A DNA stretch of 64,000 bases from Linanthus parryae (lineage: Eukaryota > Streptophyta > Magnoliopsida > Ericales > Polemoniaceae), in the NCBI GenBank assembly GCA_023055425.1, contig JALGPY010000001.1:135805368-135869367 (forward strand), in the 5' to 3' direction. This document shows, piece after piece, positions 22,030-34,000 of this stretch. The notes beneath the pieces were generated by a model. It did no database searches. It was not told the DNA's origin and was given only the letters and a program-made list of their open reading frames with translations. Both the position numbers and the translations under genes were made by a program. Each line of letters starts with the position of its first letter. Positions within the stretch are counted from its first letter, which is position 1.

Positions 22030-22341
22030 TGATACGGGTCAAACGTACCGTCATCACCGTGTTATTTATTTATTTATGTACTGTCAGTTAGTATTATTTA
22101 TTAGTTGATTTATTTATTTAATAAGTTGTTATTTATTTATTTAGTAGATCGGGCTAGGCCCGTAAGAGTTTAGGGTTATGTTTAGTTTTTCTATTGTGAT
22201 TTCAGTGTTTTGATTATCAATGAAAAATATCAAAGTTTGAGAGTGTTTTGTGTTAGTGTTCGTGTGTGTGGAGACTTGATAGTGTCCAGAATCACTATCA
22301 CGTTAGGTAAACTCTAACAAACCCGATACATTCGTGTATCA
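22030..22341 (+). repeat. 3' LTR (312 bp)
   Basis: Partner of 20654-20977, starting TGATACGGGTCAAACG and ending CGTGTATCA. It lacks about 12 bp relative to the 5' copy, in the TTTATTTA-rich and CTATTTAACC parts. Confidence 0.85.
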
Positions 22342-23330
22342 GCAGAGGAGATTGCCACTATCCCCATACCCTAAGAGGACAGAAGTGATCAGTGGACCTG
22401 GGCTTTCAAGGACAATGGACTCTACACAGTGAAATATGGCTACAAGACGCTCTCTTAGAACCCCTCTTCATCAACATCAGGGGAGTTTCTTCATTGAGAG
22501 CTTAATCGTGGGTCAAAAAGCTCTAGTGTAATATACAGAAGAAATTTTTTATATTGTTTTGCCCAACTGTTCATGGAATCATTCCAACCAAAGTTAATCT
22601 CGCCAAGAGTGGGATAGAAATCCAGAAAAAAAAATGTCCCTTTTATGGAAAAGAAGAAAATTGACATGCATGCCCTCTTTAATTGTGAGAAAGCCATCCA
22701 GCTCTGGCGAATCTTTGGGTCACCTCGCATTCCGAATGGACTTTAATCGCAAGAAAAAAAATACCAGGTGGGTCTCAGATCTTCTTACAAATCTTCCAGA
22801 ACATGACAGAAAATCTTTGTATCAGAATCTGGATTCTGTGGTGGAATCGTAATCTCAAAATCTTCAAAAATGAAGATATCAAATTGCAGCAAATTTTAGC
22901 CAAAGCATACCTGATCTCCAAACAGGGCAGAGAAGGCGGCGGGAACTCAGCTCCAGGGAGTTTCACTGTCGAACCAAGAGTGAATGCCTAGAAGGATTCT
23001 CCGGCGACAGAACAGCTGGCGCCGGTGCACTCATCAAAAATCATCATGGTTCCATAATCGCAGCTGAAGCGAAACAGATTCAATGGCGAAATGCAGCTCG
23101 TTATGTGGAAGCTCGAGCGATCGACCTAGGCATCGATTTAGCGAGAGATCGTGATCTGGCCAAAATCATAATCATCAGATGCGCGCAGGTCCTAATATAC
23201 CATATCTCTAGAAAGTTTGAAGCCCAGGTAGAAGATCAGACCTCCACCAGAGTCATCATGGACAGGATCAAAGAGAAGATGAAGGAGTTCGACAAAGTGG
23301 AGTGGCTATGGACTCCTCGATAAGGAAATG
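22342..23330 (+). mobile_element. L1-type LINE remnant, right part (zf-RVT and RNase H)
   Basis: After the LTR element, the LINE resumes with EEIATIPIP and WAFKDNGLYTVKYGYKTL, which fit the segment before and inside the zf-RVT domain, then a MHALFNCEKAIQLW knuckle-like part. At 23,000-23,320 an RNase H-like domain is readable (AGALIKNHHGSIIAAEA, ARAIDLGIDLARDRDLAKIII). Frameshifts and stops are frequent. Plant L1s with a C-terminal RNase H are known. The tail ends near 23,330. Confidence 0.65.
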
Positions 23331-23347
23331 CAAAAGAATAATTCTAA

Positions 23348-23497
23348 AGGGACGGAATTTTAGACATAATTTCTACTTTTAGTGATTTTGATTATGTGTC
23401 AATATTTTTTAGGGGTTTAATATTCCATAGTTGGGATTAATTTTACTACATTTGAAAATTATGTCTATGATTATGTCTAAAATTCTGTCTATGTAGC
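23348..23497. repeat. Short inverted-repeat element, MITE-like
   Basis: GGGACGGAATTTTAGACATAAT on the left is mirrored by ATTATGTCTAAAATTCTGTCT on the right, about 110 bp apart. The family and target duplication were not resolved. Confidence 0.5.
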
Positions 23498-23641
23498 ATT
23501 ACTCAATGCAAAATAGATATTCACACTTATGGATTTTATGCAATCAATTTTCTGATCTACAATCTTTATCAAAAACACAATATGGCCCACAAGCTTTCTA
23601 TAAATATAAGGTGACTATAAAGTTTACAGGAAAAACAAATT

Positions 23642-23760
23642 GACCCACTAACTTTATAAAAATACACTATGACCCATATGTTTTATGAAAGTACACTTTG
23701 ACCGATAATTTTTAAAAAGTTACTCTATGACCCGTAATCTTTATCAAAATACACTATGGC
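23642..23760. repeat. 29-bp minisatellite, four units
   Basis: Units start at 23642, 23671, 23700 and 23729, with a partial one at 23758. The pattern is GACCCRTAA...TTTAT.AAAATACACTAT. It lies just beyond the 3' end of the P450 gene. Confidence 0.7.
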
Positions 23761-23868
23761 CATTATTATGAGAACGAGAACATATCCTAAAAGGAGTACA
23801 CGATGGCCCCTAAACGAAAGGTATTTCTACTAGTAGTTATAAAACCATCTAACTGATGGCATCCTCTG

Positions 23869-26235
23869 TCAACAACCAAACTCGGGAGGATTTGTAGCCA
23901 CCAAATACAAGTCGCTACATCTCCCGATCGCTATACCGAATTTTTCCGTCATGTCTAGATCCTCCTGCTTTAACCCGTCGGCAAGTTTCCAATCGAATTG
24001 GTAAAATAATTGAGCTAGCGGAAACTCAACATTCGCCGCACCCAACGAAATGCCGGGACAAATCCTCCGTCCGGCTCCAAATGGAATGTACTGAAACTTG
24101 GTTCCTGAGTAGTCAAGACCACTGCAGTCGTCGTCGTCGTCGAATCTCTCTGGTATGAAGCTCTCAGCGTCGTGCCAATACTCAGGATCTCTTCCGATGG
24201 CCCAAACATTTATAATGGCTTCGGTGTTTATGGGTATGTTGTATCCATCGATGTCACATTGCTCCGCGGATACTCTAGGCAAGAATGGAAGTGGAGGGTG
24301 CAACCTTAGGGTTTCTTTGACCACTGATTTCAGATATTTCAAAGGTTTGATATCGGTTTCATTGACTGTTTTCTTCCCCTTCAAGGCATGTCTTAGTTCG
24401 GTTTGTAGCTTCTTCATCACTTTAGGGTTTCTCATCACTTCTGACATTGCCCATATAACCGTAGCCGAAGACGTATCCGTACCAGCTCCAAGCACATCCT
24501 GTATATAATGTGAATTAATAACTCCCAGTGAAGAGTGTGAGTTAAATTAATATTAGCAGGTTGAAAAAAAATATTAGCAAATCCTGGACTTGGGAACTGT
24601 CGTAGTGGCCTGACTTGGACTGCGGGAGAGACCAGAAACGGCCCTGAACAGAGCACGGCCCTGAACCAAGATGGTCCTGAACCGGCCCTCCCTTGCTCCT
24701 GTGATTGTCTGGTCTAGTTATGGGATTCGGGAACCAAAAGAGCAACCCGGGTCGTACGCATGAAGGACCAGCCTAGCTAGGATCAGAACCAGACCTCGAA
24801 TACGTACAATATAAATAATTATAAGAGGAATATATTTCTTTTAAGAAAATGATGGATTCCCTGGCCCGCTCTGAACGGCCCCGGAATAGAGGTTCTGTCC
24901 CTGTGGCCTAAGCATGGGTTCTACTCTTGGCCCGGCCCACTAGACTCTTTGAACTGCGGGGAACCGCATATTTGAATGCCAAAAGTGTTCAAAATTACCT
25001 AAATAGATCTCAAAAAAGAATTACCTAAATAGTTTTACTGTGTTCCTCTATCTTCCACTTTTGACTTTTTCTTCCGTAATCGGGTCACTTTGTCACTATT
25101 AGGTGGATAGCAAAACGATATAGTTTTTTGATAATTTTTCCATGGTGTTGTAGAGTAAGTTACTCTATAACATTGTGTGCAGATTAAGATAACACCTTGC
25201 AAAAATTACCGAATTCTTGCATTGTTTTAATAAGCCTGTGAATAGTAATGAAATGAAAACCTAGAAAATAGAGAGAGAACAGATGAAATAGTAGCAAAAC
25301 GGTAGTAATTTTCAAGATCGAAAACAAGAACTGACCTGAATAACAGCTTTGATACTATTAATCGTGATAGGACACTGCAAATCCCCATTCATCTGATGCC
25401 GCAACAGAACATCAACCAAATCTTCTCCCCCACTTTCCCCATTTCCCCTACCGCAACTCGCCAAATTCTCCCGGTGCCGCTCCACAATACCCTCCAAGAA
25501 CACGTCCAGCTTACGGTGGAGACCCAGAAGCTTAGCCTTACCGCCACTAAGAAAATGCAACATCGTCAGCGACGGAAACAAATCAGAGAAATCAAAAGCC
25601 GCCACCGTCTCGCCGCCTTCCCTTATCAACGTAATCAGCTCCTCATGGTCTTCACACCGCTTCCCAAACGCCACCCTACAAATGATCGCCCCCGTCATGG
25701 AATAAATCTTTTCAGTCAAATTCACACGCGATCCTAACGTTGACTTGACCGATTCCACGACCTTGTTGACTTCGTCCTCGCGAATGGAAGCGAACGAGGG
25801 GGCGTTTTTGGGTCCCTGGAGCTCCACGTGGCAAATTTTGCGCATCTGTCTCCAGTAGGGCCCACATGGGGAGAAAATAATGTCTTGGTTGTCGTGTAGG
25901 GACACTTTGGTTGGGAGGAGTTGGGGGCGGGCTGGGAAGGCTAGGTCGTGTGTTTTCATCACCTCTTTGGCGGTGGTTGGGGAGGAGACGACGATGGCGG
26001 AGATTTCTCCGAGTTGGAGGTGCATGATTGGTCCGTATCGCCTTGAGAGGTTTGTGAGGGTATGGTGGGGAGGGGATGAGCTGACCAGGTGGTGGATGCT
26101 TCCGATGATCGGAAGCTTCCACGGTCCCGGTGGAAGCTTTTTGGTTGATCTATTCTGACGAATTGGCGACCATTTTAAAAGGAAAAATAAGAAGAAAATG
26201 AAGCATAAAGAGATGGGATAGTAGAGGAGTTCCAT
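23869..26235 (-). CDS. Cytochrome P450, CYP71 clan (CYP71D-like), two exons, 509 aa
   Basis: Exon 1 is 26235-25336 (300 codons) and exon 2 is 24498-23869 (209 codons plus TGA). The phase-0 intron (25335-24499, CAG|GTCAG and TACAG|GATG) sits where many CYP71 genes have theirs. The protein has an N-terminal membrane anchor (residues 3-21), the proline hinge KLPPGPWKLP, a C-helix WRQMRK, the I-helix AGTDTSS (oxygen binding), the K-helix ETLR, PERF, and the haem loop FGAGRRICPG. It is the usual length and has no breaks, so it should be active as an ER-bound monooxygenase. Relatives oxidise terpenoids, alkaloids and other specialised metabolites; the substrate cannot be read from sequence. An LQGPKNAPSF stretch replaces the common LLSAKNVRSF. 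Confidence 0.93.
24499..25335 (-). other. P450 intron with a fragment of a foldback MITE
   Basis: The 837-bp intron contains, at about 25,085-25,190, a diverged copy of the MITE arms seen at 51,650-51,840 (GGTCACTTTG, GGATAGCAAAACGATA, TTTTTTGATAATTTTTCCATG). It also holds a GC-richer block (24,590-24,970) with repeated GGCCCTGAAC words. Confidence 0.6.
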
Positions 26236-26352
26236 TCTCAGAGCTGAAGAACAGAGGAATGGTTCTTTTGGGTTGCAGTTTACGATCTTATCAACGTTTT
26301 TAGTTTAAGTGCCACCACGAATATTTTATGATGTGATGTTATCCGATGGAGA

Positions 26353-26366
26353 CTGGAGAGTATATA
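26353..26366 (-). promoter_or_regulatory. TATA box of the P450 gene
   Basis: The minus strand reads ATACTATTATATAC about 120-130 bp upstream of the ATG at 26235. Position and composition fit a core promoter. Confidence 0.45.
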
Positions 26367-26379
26367 ATAGTATGTTAGG

Positions 26380-27245
26380 TGAAGCTACGGGCAATTAAAT
26401 TTCAACGTTTAAGTCAAGTGGGAAGATGTGTGTGGTGCACGCAAGTTACCGTTGGTATTTCAGGTTACCGTTAGTATTTCGTTGTCTTAGGATCCACAGG
26501 AACTTAAAATTTAAATTTACCCAACCTGAACGTTCTGTCAGTTTCGCCGTTTGTTTGCGGGTAAACCTCTCAGCTTTGACTCAAAAGACACTTTCACCTC
26601 ATATAATTGGGAAATGACGCAATTACTCATTTGGTGTTTCTCAAAAAAAAAAATTACTCATTTGGTGTGCCAAATTTCTGGACACTTACAGTTCCTCCAC
26701 TATTTGTATCATTCAATATTCTAAGACATAAAATGTATCCCCCGCAACCACTGACAAGACTCCCGAGAAAGAGACTTACAAAGTCACAATTAGGGAATGT
26801 AGGCGTCTTCATATTTGGCACAGGTGAAAGTACATCATCATCCAAACTGGTTAGTCTTTGCATCAAACTTAAAAAGAGGGTCAAAGTGTCTTCTATCCTT
26901 CCTTTGAAAGACAATCTCAAAGGACATGCTTCTTCTAGAATTGACCCAGCAAGAAGTTGTTGCCACAAAAAAAAAGTATTGAAAACCCCAAAACTGCACA
27001 AATCCTTGTTTCCCAGCAGCTCTCCACTCCTACAACTGGCAGGATGCAAACTCGCCATCCGCCCAATCCATAATTAACAATCAGGCTCAGAGTATCCATT
27101 TTGGAAAGCTTTTCTTTCACAAAGGCAAGAAAGAATATTGATCATAAACTGGACTCCAAGAACAAAACAGAGTAACCCTGTAAGGCAATCCCACAGGCTA
27201 ATCTTGAGTCTCCATGGCCTTAACAAAGACTCAAATGGAAAAGAA
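26380..27245. other. Intergenic between P450 and the repeats downstream
   Basis: No convincing gene was seen. A small frame at 26607-27077 on the plus strand and its mirror have no recognisable motif. Confidence 0.4.
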
Positions 27246-27249
27246 ATTG

Positions 27250-27420
27250 TTGTTTGCTCTTAGAGCAAATGACGTGGATTTGCTCTAACCATACATTGCA
27301 GGACACGTCAGGAAGAAAGAGAATGAGTAGCAGACAAAAGAAAGTGAATCTCCTATATGTTGCTGACGTGTCATGTGATGTATGGATTAGAGCACCATGT
27401 CATATTTGCCGCTGGAGCAA
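27250..27420. repeat. MITE with about 60-bp terminal inverted repeats
   Basis: The left arm (TTTGCTCTTAGAGCAAATGA, then GCTCTAACCATACAT and GACACGTCAG) mirrors the right arm (CTGACGTGTCATGTGATGTATGGATTAGAGC...ATTTGCCGCTGGAGCAA). The target duplication is not clear. Confidence 0.6.
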
Positions 27421-27443
27421 GCAATAATTACTCCAAATGGAAA

Positions 27444-27656
27444 CAGGGGCAGAGGCACATGGTGGCACGGGGTGCAAGTGCACCCCTAGATTTTTCGTTT
27501 ACTACTACTGCACCCCTTATTTTCTGTGTATTTTCAATTTTCCCCTACATTAAATGGCATAAGTGCATCCCAAAAAATTACTTTGGCACAAGTGCAACGC
27601 AATAATCCTGACATGCACTTTTGTGCCACCCCACTCGTGAAATCCTGGCTCCACCT
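27444..27656. mobile_element. Small hAT-like element (213 bp)
   Basis: The left end is CAGGGGCAGAGGCAC; the right end read inward is AGGTGGAGCCAGG. The flanks are AATGGAAA (27436-27443) and TATGGAAA (27657-27664), an 8-bp copy with one mismatch. The termini match only loosely, so confidence is moderate. Confidence 0.5.
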
Positions 27657-28076
27657 TATGGAAAGATCCAATATCAGCAATTCACAGGGAACATATTGAA
27701 CAAGAAGCTTACTGTAAGCGCGAGATTATTGAACTTTTAGCCATTGTTATCTAGAACAAGCACGGAAAGGAAAGTATATAATAGATACGTGGAAAAAATT
27801 GAAATAAGCAAATGCATTTTCAACTGTTTGTTCCATTGGAAACACCTTCCGAAATCCCAAAACCAAGGAAAAACACCATTCCACTCTATCTACCCGAACA
27901 CCGTTACCTTATTGCTTCTCTCCCCATTTTTCCAACAGAACCACCAGCAGAAAATGCCCCAACAAAGAAAGAAAAAATACATAAAAACAAAAAAGATTTA
28001 TCGCTTCTAAACTCATGACGACGCATAAGGGCTCGCTGACCTACATGACGGTAGGAATTTCTATGGTGCATCCCGT

Positions 28077-31000
28077 CTAAGTATTGTTATTATACCAAGG
28101 TCCGATCGTGCCATTAACATGACCGTTGCTTTGGGTCCCACCTCCATTTGAGACTGGAGGAGGGGGCAACCCAACGGCCACTGGAGACGGCACAGTAACA
28201 ACAGGAGCAAATAACCCGTGAGTGTGGGGGAGACCATGTGGGCTCACAAGAGGGCTACCAACTGGATTCCCTTTCCGCTGCTGGAGGGTGTGGATCTGCC
28301 GTAACCCTTCTTCATGGATCCGTGACAGTGTCTCTAACTCCTTCATTGATAGTGCTTCTAGACCCGCACCATATAAAGGGGCATGTCGAGACATTTCTTC
28401 TTGTAGCGAAGACTCTAGATTGTGAATGTATTGCTGCAACGAAATGAGCCGCGTTAGCTATTTTGATTTCAGGATTTTTCACTTCATATTAGGCAAGTGA
28501 AACAACAATGAAAGACGTATAAGGCAGAATTATACAACTCTTTATATAGGTTGAATTAGTACAACTTTTTGAGTCAAGATAGTAGGCATACTCTGGCAAG
28601 GGACTATGAATGGTTCATTGATATGTACTCCTGGACAAAGGATAAACCCAGTACTCTGATTCCACAAAATACATTCTAAATGAGAGATGTACGAGACAGA
28701 ATTATACAACTCTTTATAGAGGTTGAATTATGCAACTTTTTTAGTCTAGTAGGCATACTCTGCAAATGGGTGCCAGCTTGGAAGCATTTGTAGTCCCTGC
28801 ACGAGATCTCAAGTTTGAACCTCAAACCTGGTAGTTTTAGGCTTAGATTATGTTTTTCTTGTAATTGTAACGAAGTTCTATGTACATGGCAAACATGGTA
28901 GGCATACTCTGGCAAGGTACTATAAATAGTCCAGTGATCTGTACTCCTGGACAAGAGATGAAACCATCACTTTGATTCCACAAATACATTTATATTGCTT
29001 GACCTAAAAGTGCAACCACCTTGAATCAGGTTCATAACAGGAACACAGTCCACAGACCGCCACACGACGCCGACACAAAGAAGACACGTGTAAAGATGAG
29101 TTGGGAAGTGCAAGACAAGACATGGTTAGAACCCTAACGATAAAAAAAGGTTGCATGGTTTTTACAAGCGATGTACTAATAACAGTATTCAGCCCAAAGT
29201 AATGAAATAATTCCATTTAACACTTCCTTTATTATATTCCATGAAACTAAAACCTAAAGGTGAAACTTAACATCATAAGAGCAAGATATTCAAACCTTCA
29301 AACTTAGTGCATGTTTGAAGGTTGGTCGACACATTGCAGATCAATTGTGCAATCAGTTGTTTAACAAGCTTAATTTGTTAACATTAACTACCGATTCTAC
29401 AGTAAAAGAAGAAAACAGACATTTCTATATTTAGGTCCATTTAGGTGACCACCTACCAAACAAGCACTATGTTCAAATGATTAGCCTTCCAATAAGAACC
29501 ATGATAGGTTCTGAAACAACCAAAAGATGCTTTGATATTGAATAGGTCACAAACCTGGCAAGCCTGCAACTTGGCTTCCATCCCATCTATGTACGCTTCG
29601 CAACGAGAGACCTGTTCTTCCTTCTCACGCTTTTCCTCCTCAGTTTGGCCGACTGTTTGTGTCAACCGCCGAACTTCATCTTCAAGTGACTTTCGGAGTT
29701 CTTCCCTGGTAACATTCTCTGTGGCGTAACGTTTCAGTTCTTCATCAAATCGTTTTCTTGCAGCTTCAGCGTTCTTTAACCTTTCAGCAAGAGCATTTTT
29801 CTCTTTCACAACTCTCTGTAACAAAAGAGCAGAAAATAGTCCCGAATAAGCAGATGAACGAATTGTAGGCTGAACCTCTCAGAGCAACCCAACGTTAGCA
29901 ATGAATGTTAAGACAACACAATAATGTTCCACTTCTTTTTTCATTTACTTCTTGAGGAAAAGGAAGACTTAACCTACCTCCGAAAATAATGCTAAACAAT
30001 CATCGGTGTACTCAAGGGAGTCTGGGGTTCCACCTCAAAACCTATTAGCAATTAAGGGAGTAGCACATGATCTTATAATTCACAGATAGAACTCTAACAA
30101 CCCCGATATTGAATGAATAGCGATTTTCAACATGCCCCTTCATGCGCAGGGTGTCAAACAGAAACAGGCAGCACTCAGACAAACTAACAGATTACAGAAC
30201 AAGCCTCTGATAGAGTATTAAGAATTCTGGGGTTCACCTCAAAGCCAATAGGCAATGAGGGGAGTGGCCCACGGTCATGATAGGCACAGATACAACTCTC
30301 AGGATCTCGATGTGGGACTAATAACAATTCTCAACAGTGCTCATAAACAAACACCATTTCCTTGTATTGACCCCAAGGAGAAGGTATTGGAAAGGATTTA
30401 AAGTTGTAAGGTGCCTTACATATAGGCTATAGCCAACAAGGATAATATAATCTTAGGCTGCAAATAACCTAGGCATGTAACAGCTCTCGAAAATAATTGC
30501 AAAGTACATGTCAAATAGCTAATGGCAATACCCCAACAATGAAAGAGAAATGTAAAAGAGAAAACATCATGGCAAGCCTTCTCTTGAAATGTAATAATGA
30601 CCAGGGATAAATTGACTTGGCTACCTTCAACTCATCTCGTTTCCGTGACTTCAGCTGTGAGAGTTGTGTCTCTGCATCGTGCAAACGTTCATGAAGAACT
30701 TTCTTCTCAGCCGTCAGCTTGGTAACTTCTTCATCCCGTTCTGAACGAAGCCATTCGAGTTGACTCTCAACTTCACGAACCTGTTCAGAGAGTTCTTTCC
30801 TCTCTCGAGCAAAGCGATCCACGTCAGCCTTCATTTCAGACTGCCATTCCATAAATTGGTTGATATTCCATAAGACAAACCTCAAGCATGAATCCAAAAA
30901 AAGTACTATCAAATAACAGAGGTAGGTACCTTGAGTCGACTGTTAGTAGCCTCAGAATCAGTCAATCTTTGTGCTAATACGGATTTTTCTTTAACCATAC

Positions 31001-34000
31001 TGGCTATCTCGGCTTTTCTTTCTTCACGAATTCGAATAATCTCATCCTCACTAGCACATAACTGATGCCATAGAGCTGCCCGATCGACATTGGCCAGTTC
31101 GGCAATCTCCCTCATCATGGTTAGAACAGGCCTAACAATCTCTTGCTCCTCGCACACCAAAGTAACAAGAATCTCCAAATCTAAATCTATCTCACGATTA
31201 CCTTCTGTTGTGCTGGTGGCACGGTCAACAAGTCTCTTCAGCATCCTCAATCGGTATGCATCGTCTGCATTCCATTTAAACAAAATTGTATAGAGCATCT
31301 TCACAAAACCTCTTACACGAGGATCTCTAGAAAGAGCCAATGTCTCAGCAAGACCGAGAACAGTGAAATCGTCTCTCTGGGCTGCCAACTGCTCGATGGT
31401 CTCTCCTTCGACAATAACATCTGAGTGCTGAAAACTTTCAGCAAGAATTTGTGAGGTAAAATTCAACCTTTGAGCAAGGCGTCTTTCCAAGACCATGGCT
31501 ACTGGTTGAGCCCGTATTGCACCTCGAGCTACAGCTCTCTCAAATGTTTGAGATGCTTCAACGGCAAGACAAGGGATTGATAACATTTCCAGCAAAATAT
31601 AGATATCAGAAAAGGAGCTAGTCGGACGAAAAGCATGCTCATCCACTCCATGCGTTTTTCCAGTAGTCTCATTTTCACCGAATACAAAAAGCCCGCAGGG
31701 AGTTGGAGAGTCATCATCACCAAAATCGTCGTCGGAATCAATATCTCTTAAGATAACTTCAGCAAAATCTGCGCAACTATTTACCATTTTGCTTATATAT
31801 TCAAGAACACGAGGCGACACCTCAGCTCCCAAATCTTTTAGCCTACCACGGACAGATCTAGCCTGTAATTAAAGACATTAGATACATAAAAAAGTTAACA
31901 TATAGGCAACAAAGTATAAAGTCAATTCAAATGAGCTTTTGTGTTCTGATGCAAACCGCTTCTGGAAGATGATCGCACTGCAGTGCAGCCTTGAAAATGA
32001 AATCCACCGTTGCAGCCAGAGGTTCATCATTTGAATCTGCCAGAAGTTCAAAAGATTGAAAAAGAAGGCGCTGCCACACTTCTGTGCTACACTCCAACTG
32101 GCTTAGAGCACAGAAAACCTAAGAAACAGATATCATGTTATTAGGTGAACAAATAAAATATCAAGATAACACTTCATCGTAAATATTGTTCCAAAATCCA
32201 CAAAAACGTAAATTCGATGGGTACATCTAACTAAAATAGCAGGTAAAAATATCATTGCACCAATAAAAGGTAAAAAGTGAACTTCAGGGAAAATAATCGG
32301 CATCTCTTACAGGCACTCGTAATGAAGATTCAGCATCGGGCCTCTTCAGTCTATCTAGAAGTGAACAAGCAGCAAGCGGATGCTCTGAATGTTCAACTAA
32401 CTTGGGTACCAATGTGACAAGGTCCGGCTGGAGATGTTTAGGGGCTTTATCCAATACTAGTGCAATCTTTTGAGCAGACTGAGGCCTTCGTCTTGGCTCA
32501 GGACAACCTTGAGGAACTGCTCCATCTAGTGCTCTCAATGAGTTTACAATCAACCCAAGAAGCTCCTCCGATTGCTCAGGCCATTTTGTCTGATGTCAAA
32601 TTAAGTTCAATCAGTCAACACGATAAACTCAAGATAGGAACTAAACCACTTCAGAGGATACACCATACCTTGGAGCGGAGAGAAGCATTCTCTGAAGAAG
32701 CAGATGTCTCAGGCGGACAAATCGGCAAACCCGGTACAGCTCTGTAAGGTACAGCAACCCCATTCATATCTGTACTTTGTACAGCAGATGTACTTGTACT
32801 TTCATTTGTAGCAGTATCCAACCTATTCTGTGGGAGAGGTAAAGATTCTACTGCTCCACTTTCCCTATCAGATTCTGGTGGACTGATATTTCTACTGCTA
32901 TCTGGAGATGGTTTGGAGTTAGCATCTGATACATCATTATTAGAGCTCCCTTCTGGTTGACAACATTCAACCATTATATCCAATAGTAGATCGATAATTG
33001 CCTGCTGAAGCACTTTGACTCCCATCAATAAATTCAACAAACTGGGAGAAGACTCGTTCTTGCTGACTTTCTTGCCACCGTTACCACCAGAGAGTTTTGT
33101 GGGAAGAAGCAAGCGCTTTACTTTAGCAGGGTCGTCAAGATAAACACGGAGACCAGTCAGAAAACCAGCTATTGCACCAGCATCCATTAGAAGCTTTTCT
33201 CTCAGAGTCACCTGCGGTTGTGAAGGATTTTTCCCGTAAGTGAGATGAAACCCTGCTCTGGAGAGAAGATTCCTAAATATATCTTCTTCATCTCCACTTA
33301 TCCCTTCACTATCCTCAGAATCAACTAGCTCATCAGGGTCAGTTGTCAATGCATCTTGATCATCATCAGAAGCTAATACCTAATAAAAGAAGACCAAGTT
33401 AAGAGGACGGTGAATGCAATCAACCAACAAGGAATAATAGGAGAACTTCAAGTACAAAATGACCATAATCATGGATGAAGGCGAAATGCCAGAGAAGATT
33501 AAAACGAAATTCAATCAGTTAGCCAACAAACACTCTCAAGACTTCAAACATTATGTACTCTTTTCAATAATTTTCCAGCAGTCCCCAAATACATGAGTTG
33601 TACGTTTCTATACAAAGAATGCATTGATTCAATCCGATCCTTTACAATGGCATGCAAATGCATTAGTCACTGCAACTTCTTGTTCATAATTTTGCATTTA
33701 TACACCAGTGTTTCAATAAAACAGTGGCTATATGACCAGAAATACATTGATACATTCATTTCGACAATCTGACACCATGATTCTTTTTCTTTTTCTACAA
33801 GGACAGTGGTTTCTCAAACTGGAGCCTGGGGGACACTTCACTAGATCAAGAAGTATAGAGTAGTCAATACGCTACCACCGGAATTTCTAACACTGAACTC
33901 CCAGAATATACAGCTTCATTCATTAAACATAGTCTCGTACCATATTATCATTCCAAGAATAGGAACAAATTTAAGGATATAACTTGTGGATAGTTGAATT

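Larger units (their letters stand above)
20654..22341 (+). mobile_element. Non-autonomous LTR retrotransposon inserted in the LINE (1,688 bp)
   Basis: Two similar LTRs (20654-20977 and 22030-22341), both starting TGATACGGGTCAA and ending GTATCA, flank about 1,050 bp. TGATAC/GTATCA forms a perfect inverted tip. The left LTR is followed by ACTGGCGCTTTCATTGAGCC, with TGGCGC as a likely primer-binding start. The flanks are GCTGA (20649-20653) and GCAGA (22342-22346), a 5-bp target copy with one change. The interior shows no protease, RT or integrase. CTTGAGGACAAGGTGG near its 3' end (from about 21,997) is a phrase common at gypsy 3' ends, so a gypsy relative probably mobilised it. Confidence 0.85.

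Noticed and set aside
27744..28018. Small plus-strand frames after the MATH/TRAF gene
   Set aside because: Overlapping frames without motifs, in the 3' flank of the minus-strand gene.
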